From Apostichopus japonicus (lineage: Eukaryota; Echinodermata; Holothuroidea; Aspidochirotida; Stichopodidae): a stretch of DNA of 64,000 nt. The notes under the pieces are model-generated. The model saw only the letters and a program-made list of their open reading frames with translations, had not been told where the DNA came from and ran no database searches. Of this stretch, positions 57,201-64,000 are shown in pieces. Made by a program: the position numbers and the translations under genes. The stretch lies in NCBI RefSeq assembly GCF_037975245.1, contig NC_092577.1:19156898-19220897 (forward strand), read 5' to 3'. Every line of letters begins with the position of its first letter. The first letter of the stretch is position 1.

Positions 57201-58291
57201 CTACGAAGACGACGATTCCGTAAGCTTCAAGCGCGCCCTTGACGACATATCGTCGTCCGAGTCGTCACTTGAAGCCGACCTTTTAAGAGAGGGTTCCCCC
57301 ATTTCGTCGTACCAGCTCGTCCCAGTGGCACGTTTCTGCTCGCTGATCACCGATTCACCGGAGTCGCTGTCAGACAGAACCTCCGGAGAATCGATGACCA
57401 CCGATTCTCCGTCAGACAAAGCCTCCGGATCTGGCGATACCGGCGGCGGACTGGGGACGGAACTGGACGAGTTGATGGGGGAAGCTGGTGGAGACTTTCT
57501 CGGTGCGGGCACGGGGTTGGGGTCTGCAACGACGGGGGAGGGTGAACCAGGTGCAGGGGAGGGTAAAGTCCCACCAGATTCCCCCTCCTCTCGTGAAGCA
57601 CTAGGTGCGTCGGAACTCGACTTACCCCCACTCTTAGTCATAGAGACATAAGAGGAGGGACAAGCTCGAAAGACATGTCCCTCCTTCCCACATAGTGAGC
57701 ACACAACCTCGTTTGGGCAAGCGGTGCTATCATGCCCAAGACGAAGGCAGCGCCCACATTTCTTGTTTGGGCAGCCCTTGTCTTCGTGCCCGGTCTCCCC
57801 ACACCTGAAGCAGGTACGGGGCTGACCGGGATACCGCACGTGGGCTTTATGCCCTGCTATAAACAGGAAGGAGGGAATGTCCTGTTTCAGGTCGATCCGA
57901 ACCTGTCGGTGCCCGTTCAACACCCAGGGGCTTGTGCATAGGAGCACATTTTGGCAGCCTTGACAGCCCCGAACCGACCCAAAACCGTTACTACAAGTTC
58001 CTGCCGCACCTCTAGTCCTACGTGGATGATAGTTACCCATACGGATCGCTCGTATGGAGTAACTGTCATCCCCTCGACGTTACTCAGCAACGTGACACCT
58101 TTCTGACGGGCCACGTCACTGGTAAAACGTAAATCGTACGTATTACGACCCTGGAGAGCTTGCAAAGCATCAACCTCTCCAGGCACAACAACACCCTTGC
58201 TCTTCAAAATACTAAAAACTTGCACCGGTGGAACAGCTTGTTCACCGGTGAACGACAACTTAACTATCCGAGAATCACGGCGCGATGCCAT
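57201..58291 (-). pseudogene. Tx1-like ORF1 (copy B), one frameshift
   Basis: It starts MASRRDSRIVKLSFTGEQ at 58291. Around 57925-57935 copy B has CCCTGGGTGTTGAACGGG where copy A has one more base, so the first frame ends at QAPGC. The rest, with the three knuckles CFRCGETGHEDKGC, CGRCLRLGHDSTAC and CSLCGKEGHVFRAC and the acidic tail, continues in the next frame. It ends 20 nt before the ORF2 ATG, as in copy A. Confidence 0.9.
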
Positions 58292-58496
58292 GATACCGAA
58301 GGTGGCTAGGCCACAGGGGAGTAACACAAAACAAACAAAAGACAGGATAGTGAAACAACAAACGATATACGAACTGAGGAAAACACACGAACACAAGCTA
58401 TCACACCCACCAGCACAGTACAATAACAGCTGTAACAGATGAAGAGCGAGAGCGAAAACACGTCCGCACTCCACGAAAGCCAACTGCCAACTGTGG

Positions 58497-58650
58497 TTAT
58501 TCCGCCCCCCCCCCCCCAATAAAAAATATATATCATTGACATCTTAGGGAAAAGTTTTTGAGATTCCCCTCAATAAATCGACATTGCCACGCGTAAACAA
58601 ACTCGAATAATAATTTTTATATACGCGGACAATGCCGTGAGGCTCACTAG
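58497..58650 (-). pseudogene. Tx1-like copy C/D, 5'-most ORF2 fragment
   Basis: It matches copy B 55876-56033 (ITTVELWK..., GISKTVPHDVND region) with a C-run expansion at 58505 and a 14-nt deletion. It ends at 58650, so the old copy is 5'-truncated there. Confidence 0.9.
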
Positions 58651-61059
58651 TTTTCTCCTTCCTCCTTGTATTGTAGAGACCGAGCGGAAAAACTCAAAGA
58701 ACAAATATGATATCTGCACACTCTGGGGTTCTGTGCTACTCCGCTGTATTTTTCTATCAAACTATTTACAAGAACCTGATGACCAGTCTGACACAGGCTG
58801 GTTATCAGTGTTTCAACCAATCAAAGTGATAGTACAAAAGCAGTAACCAATGAAAACATACGAGTCCTTTAAATGCAGGAAGGGTCCACCCTACAAACAA
58901 ATATAAAGAAAACAATACCTAAAGCATTCATACAGGACTGTAAGGTATTTACAAAGAGGTAAGTAACAATGACCCTCTACTAGAATATATATGCAAGGTA
59001 TGTGTTTACAGGTAAGTACTGTACATATCACTAATTTATTACTATGATTGGAATGTACTGGCATGCAACACATGTGAAAGGGTTGAATGGTGGAAACTAG
59101 AGAGAATTAGACTATGATCTCTACAGTATTACCTTAGCTTACACTTCTCCAACACATTTTCTCCCCCACCCCCGCCCATCAATCACTCTATTTATGCCTA
59201 TTTATGGGGACCTTTCGGGCGTCATACTGCTGCCTCCCTTTTGTCGGGTAGCTTGCCCCCATATATATGCCTTGATGTTATACTGGTGGAAATTCCTTGT
59301 ATCCTGTTCAAAACACTACTTAAATCTTTAATGCCTGTCACCACCATCCCGGGCACATTTCCCAACTGATTTTCGGTAATTACAAGCACATGTATATAAG
59401 ATCATGCTACCTTTAGATGGAGATGTACATTATGCAGAATCGTGCCTTTGTATTTTCACTGCAGTTGGTAGGGGAACAGCTTCTAGATTAATGAAAGTAG
59501 TGAAAATTGGGAAAGAAAATAAGTTATCAAAGTTCATTTAAGAAAGCAGTTTGATTTGTTTGAAAGCACCTGTCACAAGTGTTTTCTCTGGTAACAAAAA
59601 TTGCCGCCCTACCACGAAAAATGGCAAAATATAAGGATGTCATTTACTGTGCAACATATCAGCTATTACTCTGAGTACGAAGATAGACGGGAGCACATTA
59701 TTGGGCCAAATGACATGTAAACATGTGATGCATGTTGTTGTGGATTTTTCATGATGTACCACTGATCAATTGCTTTAGTAAGCCCTAGCCTACGCCTAAC
59801 TTTATCGTCGCCATACCTAATTTAGGGCCTAACTAAGTGAACGAAATTATAAGAATTAGCCTAAGTTAGTAATAATACTAAGTTAGTCCATGTAGTACTA
59901 GTAGGCCTAGGCAAGATAATAAACTTACTCTTTTCCGATCCAGCTTCGCAACTACTAAGTACTGGTGTACTTGTTTTCTATCTCTCCTCGAGATTTGGAG
60001 ATACTTTCTCCAAATAGAGAAGGAACGGCATTGTCTTGTAGACGGCGAGCTGTTGATGTCCAAGTCGCTCGAATAGGCGATGGAAAACGAAACTTTAACT
60101 AGTGAAGTGTGCACTGCACACAAAAGATTCGCTCGAAGGTCCAAGCCAATCTTTACTTAGGCAGCTAGGCTGGCTAAGTGCACTGGTACTAAGCTATCGC
60201 TGTATCCAATGTTCGACGAACACGAAACTTTCTTGTACTGTTGTGCACCCATTCTCATATGATATTCTGTTTACTGTCCGTGACGTATTGTTTACGTTTG
60301 GATCTCGGTTAGCATATTAGGCCTATTTAGTTTTGGCAACATTGCCAGTTCCCCTCGTGACGTCATTATCTTACGGGATGAGCTTGGTTATTAACTTCTC
60401 AATTTGTGCAAGTTTGAAGGAAATCTGCAACGTGTCACTTGACCTTTCATAGTATAGATCGACTCTCAAGTGCACTGCTACCTTGCACAATGTAACCTAT
60501 TTAGAAGGGTCTTGTGAATCGCAAATAGTAGTCAGCTCACTCAATCCGTACACAGCTAAAGAAATTATTATTATTATTATTATTCCTTGGTTCCTTATAT
60601 AGCGCAAATACTATAACATATATATATTCAAATGCGCTTTACATGATGAAGAATAAAGCAATAATAAGTAGAAATAAAAATACAAAACAAATCAAGTTAA
60701 ATTAAGTTAATAAAAATAGTCGAAAAAAGAAAATTGATATACGAACAACAGTTTCATTAACAATACTTTGCAAGAAAGTTACCAATTAATTAACTGCATT
60801 TAGTTGTGTCTCTAACCACCCATTTGGCATTTCAATAACTTCAACGGTGACAAAATACTGCAGAGACATTTGGGTTAAAGAAATAGTTTTTTATTATGTT
60901 TCAAAAGGTAATGTGTACAAGAACATATTCTATATATTGTGTGCAATGACATACAGTCAAAAAATGCACTTTTTAAGGAACTGACAGTACGGGGCCTACT
61001 TTACACGGACTGGTTTCACGAAAAAAAAAGGAAAGGAAACTGTCTGCAAAGGTTCCTAC
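58651..61059. other. stretch without a supported gene; possible first exon on minus strand
   Basis: On the minus strand an open segment at about 60100-59929 ends at a good donor (GTAAGT, 59928-59923), with text ISRRDRKQVHQYLVVAKLDR. It could be a 5' exon but no partner was found. An (ATT)n microsatellite lies at 60567-60584. Nothing else is supported. Confidence 0.35.
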
Positions 61060-61070
61060 AAATGAAGATG

Positions 61071-61337
61071 AAGAGGCGATTTTCGCCGTTTCATATGGGG
61101 CTACCTTTTTTGGACGCTGGTGTGCAGTGGAGGGATGTTTCGTTTCGCTGCGTGCTGGTCGTTCTTTTTTTTTTAGCGTTTCAGTGGGTTGATGGGGGTT
61201 TGTCTCTGCAGGTCGGTTGGCGTATTTTTCTTTTTGGCTCGCTTGACTTCAGTTTTCTTTGTTAGAATGGTATGTTTAGGTAGTGCCGTTTGGCCGTGAC
61301 GTTCTGGAACCCGCCAGTGCGGGTCACGTAAAAAGCA
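61071..61337 (+). mobile_element. Tx1-like 3' tail, 5'-truncated copy E
   Basis: It matches the end of copy A from the ORF2 C-terminus (GGCGATTTTCGCCG) to GTAAAAAGCA. It is flanked by the exact 11-bp repeat AAATGAAGATG (61060-61070 and 61339-61349). The tail hairpin keeps CCCGC/GCGGG with a CAGT loop instead of ATG. Confidence 0.93.
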
Positions 61338-61349
61338 GAAATGAAGATG

Positions 61350-62244
61350 TTACATTTTTATCAATTTCCTTCTTCTCGTCACACTTTATTATGCAGACAC
61401 ATGCTTTAATGTTTAGGTACTTATATTGTTGCCAAATAAAATTGTTCGTTACCTCCTCCCTCTCTTCCCACGGCACTTGCTTTAACGTTATTTTAAGTGT
61501 ATGTACACTCACCACACAGATGTTCTGTTCATCTGTGTGTACCATTTTGTACTATAGGAACAGTACCTTGGGACTATAAATGCCATCATCATCAAGTTCA
61601 ATCACCTGTTGCAAAAGATATTTAACACTGTTGAGAAATAAATAAATAAATTCAAATATGATATCGAATTAGCAAACTGTATGAAAGGTACACACGGTAT
61701 GTTTTGTACAAGCAACTTGTTTGGTTTGTTCTGAAAGAGTATTTTTAGTAGTACTAAATGCATACAACAGTACATACTGCAAATCCTCTACTTAAGCAAC
61801 ACACAGTGCTGTTTACATAACGCCAAACATGATCTTCAAGTTGCTCTTGACATTGCTGAAATTAAATCCTGACATTGACAACGTTTTGTATCATCTTATC
61901 TGTCATTAAGTTAACCATATAACATAATAGGCCGTGGTACATCCCTTGATTTCGTTTCATTCCGTGCAACTCAAAGAGGGAGGGGATAATATGTGAATGA
62001 TAAATATGAAAATATTATTCTAAATGGATATTCAGTTGTTCCCACTTGCGATGCTGGTATATATGCTTAAAAATTGGTAAAAATCTAACAGAAATCGGGT
62101 CCTTTTGCGTTATTGTACGAGGCTATTTTCTACCAATCAGAAATGTCGTACGAGAGACATTCTTGCGGCATACACGAAATTTCGGCGAATCGACCAATCA
62201 CAACATTTGTTAATATTGACAGAAGAATTGTTCCGAAAACAAAA
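61350..62244. other. stretch without a supported gene
   Basis: Short frames only. It probably includes the promoter and 5' leader of the gene that follows. Confidence 0.35.
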
Positions 62245-62590
62245 ATGGCCGCGTTCAGTAGTGGAGGTGTTACACGAAAGTCGCTTCGAGAAAACTGTAT
62301 TATACACGTTAAAGATTGCTCTAAATCAAAATTTATTGAACTGACAAGTAATTCATAAGAGAGATTTAAGAAATTTGCCTTGGAGTGGACACAATTTGAT
62401 TGCAAGGAGGCAGAAATAGCCAGAAATTCCGCGACGGCGATCGGCCTAACGTTAACAATTCCAGAATGCGTTGGGGGAAGTTTTACTACATCGAGACGTA
62501 TATGATGATACCACATTGAATGTTACAAACGGTTTTGCGACATAACTGAAGTCAAAAGGCAGGCAAAACTCGCTGAAAAACGCGCTGCAG
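62245..62590 (+). pseudogene. first exon of a zinc-binding-type gene with in-frame stops
   Basis: ATG at 62245 in a good context (AAAAATGGCC). One frame runs to the donor at 62591 (GTATGT) and reads MAAFSSGGVTRKSLRENCII, FKKFALEWTQFDCKEAEIAR, YHIECYKRFCDITEVKRQAK, AEKRAA. It is interrupted by TAA at 62356 and TGA TGA near 62503-62508 but needs no frameshift. The YHxxCYxRF block is a recurring zinc-binding-like signature in large invertebrate repeat-gene families. The exon ends in phase 1, matching the next exon. Confidence 0.5.
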
Positions 62591-63689
62591 GTATGTACTA
62601 GTATTTTTGTCAAAAATGTGTAAGATTCTGTATTAATCCATTTTTTCCCCTCCAACCAGCCCCTTAATTTTAGTTAGGCCTAGGCGGCTAGGCCCTACCA
62701 CTGTTTTTCCAAATTGCCCACTTGGAAAAGAAATGTATGTTCGGCGTAGAGCCCAGCCAATTTGACTAAACTTGGCGAATTTGAACGTACACAATATAAC
62801 CACTATGCAAAGGTAATATAGCGATAGAAATATCTTGCTGGTGCAAGGCATAATATCTACTACTACTAGTACTAGGCCTATGTAAATTTTACCCTAATTC
62901 AAATCTGGCTTTTCAAATTCAATCTGGACAGAAAAGATATGCTCACACACAGTATAAGGTCTATTAGTAAACAGTTTGACTGTGATGTAAACAACACCAT
63001 TGACCAGCATATTTCTTTCAAATGTCTCAACTTGTGGGTTACACCAGGCTGACAAAGCAAATTATAGGTTTGATAAAAAACACTGCATATAGCCTACTGC
63101 ATATAGCCTACTGCATATAGCCTACTGCATATAGCCTACTGCATATAGCCTACATAGAGCATATTTTATCAGCAAAATTTAATTTTCTTGTTGTAATTTT
63201 CTTGTCATCGTTCAAACATGAGCAATATACGTACTATAGTCCTGATACACTGATGGTATGCATGTACTTCTTAGTTCATTATGACTTATGGGAATGGGCC
63301 CTCAATAGGAAGAAGACATATATAGATTAATTTTGTTGTTACGGCAAATACAGTAAACAAAATAACAACAGTATTTACAAGAGTATATGCATTTTGAATT
63401 TGGAAATGTAACCTTTTCTGTCAACTTGTGTTAAGATTGCCAGGTAACTTTAAATGCCTTTAAGAAATTCAAAGATTTTGCTACAGCATGTTGCTGAACA
63501 TTGGCAATTTATTCTTCCTTCAAATTTTTCAACATAAAAGTTAAACTCTAAATATTATTTTCCTTTTTGATTATTGAATGATCCTAATGATTAGGGAGTG
63601 AAAGTTGGGGGCGAAATGCTTTGAATCTTAAGTAACAAAAACTGGAGGCAAATAATCCTTGCTCAAAATTTTCAATTTTACTCATATAG
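62591..63689 (+). other. intron of the right-edge gene, with a 14-bp tandem repeat
   Basis: Donor GTATGT and acceptor CTCATATAG. It contains five perfect copies of CTGCATATAGCCTA at 63083-63152. No other feature. Confidence 0.5.
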
Positions 63690-64000
63690 AAACGGATGTA
63701 AACAAGCTGACTGATGACGCAGATGAAAACGAACCGCCGAGGAAACGCGCCCTCTGGTCCGACAATACAAGTGGTCCAAGAGAGTGGAGGGAACGCCACA
63801 TGTTTCCGAATGAATGCTTCATTTGTCATTCCGTCAAAATGAAACCTTATAAGTTCACAGGGAAAAGACTGGTAGTGACACTTATGAGGTGTGAGATTGT
63901 TAATGGTGGAAAGGATATAAGAATTGTATACCCAGTTGGTTGCTCTACGGCGCCAAGCGGGCATGAAACCCATGAAATGGATATCAAACTCAAAGACGCT
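63690..64000 (+). CDS. second exon of the right-edge gene, continues beyond window
   Basis: Open to the window end in phase 1, joining the exon at 62590. It reads TDVNKLTDDADENEPPRKRA, FPNECFICHSVKMKPYKFTG, LVVTLMRCEIVNGGKDIRIV, HETHEMDIKLKDA. The CxxC (CFICHS) with a following basic stretch resembles the zinc-binding N-terminal regions of transposon-linked invertebrate proteins, including those upstream of DUF6589 or nuclease-like domains. Family not established. Confidence 0.5.

Larger units (their letters stand above)
53626..58487 (-). mobile_element. Tx1-like non-LTR retrotransposon, copy B, full length
   Basis: The 3' terminus is at 53626 (GTAAAAAGCA on the minus strand) and the 5' end near 58487 (GCAGTTGGCTTTCGTGGAGTG). 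It is flanked by CAACAGTGG (53617-53625) and CAACTGTGG (58488-58496), a 9-bp duplication with one difference. It is inserted into an older copy of the same element in the same orientation. ORF2 is intact; ORF1 has a single frameshift. Confidence 0.92.

Overview
This window is metazoan nuclear DNA. It is AT-rich, has introns with GT...AG boundaries, and is made almost entirely of transposable elements. I infer a marine invertebrate (echinoderm-like or similar deuterostome) from the repeat mix: Tx1/L1-like non-LTR elements without a poly(A) tail, hAT MITEs whose ends read like CAGTGGCGTAGGAAGG, a Helentron-type helicase-endonuclease, a Ty3/gypsy element with an IADD polymerase motif, and genes with DUF6589, DUF4806 and THAP domains. 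The phylum cannot be fixed from the sequence alone. I see no rRNA, tRNA, CRISPR or prokaryotic gene organisation.

Layout. 1-5.2 kb: the 3' end of a Helentron (PIF1 helicase motifs V-VI fused to a decayed endonuclease), followed on the same strand by decayed OB-fold/RPA-like exons and a hAT MITE. 5.2-8.8 kb: mostly non-coding, with one possible exon. 8.86-14.41 kb: full-length Tx1-like retrotransposon copy A, with both ORFs intact and a 14-bp target duplication, but with a 632-bp fold-back element inserted in its 5' UTR. 14.8-19.4 kb (minus): a decayed Ty3/gypsy element with an 18-bp x ~49 minisatellite between gag and protease. 20-25 kb: a hAT MITE and unassigned DNA. 25.2-33.7 kb (minus): a multi-exon DUF6589 gene followed by a FEN/XPG-like nuclease region with a CXC zinc tail, now broken by frameshifts and by a 93-bp retrotransposon tail.

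35.2-58.65 kb is a nested stack. The oldest layer is a minus-strand Tx1-like copy (C/D). It was split by a 16,289-bp terminal-inverted-repeat element (37257-53545, GA target duplication). That element has satellite-like subterminal arrays and carries a spliced, apparently intact DUF4806 gene; inside it sit two hAT elements, a TA-flanked MITE and a THAP-containing P-like insertion. A second full-length Tx1-like copy (B, 53626-58487) later inserted into the remaining part of copy C. 61.07-61.34 kb is another Tx1 tail. 62.2 kb to the right edge is the start of a decayed two-exon gene with a zinc-binding look, which runs off the window.

The retrotransposon family ties the window together. Five 3' ends share the terminus GTAAAAAGCA, preceded by a double hairpin in which copies A and B differ by a compensatory base-pair change. 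That structure is probably what its reverse transcriptase recognises.
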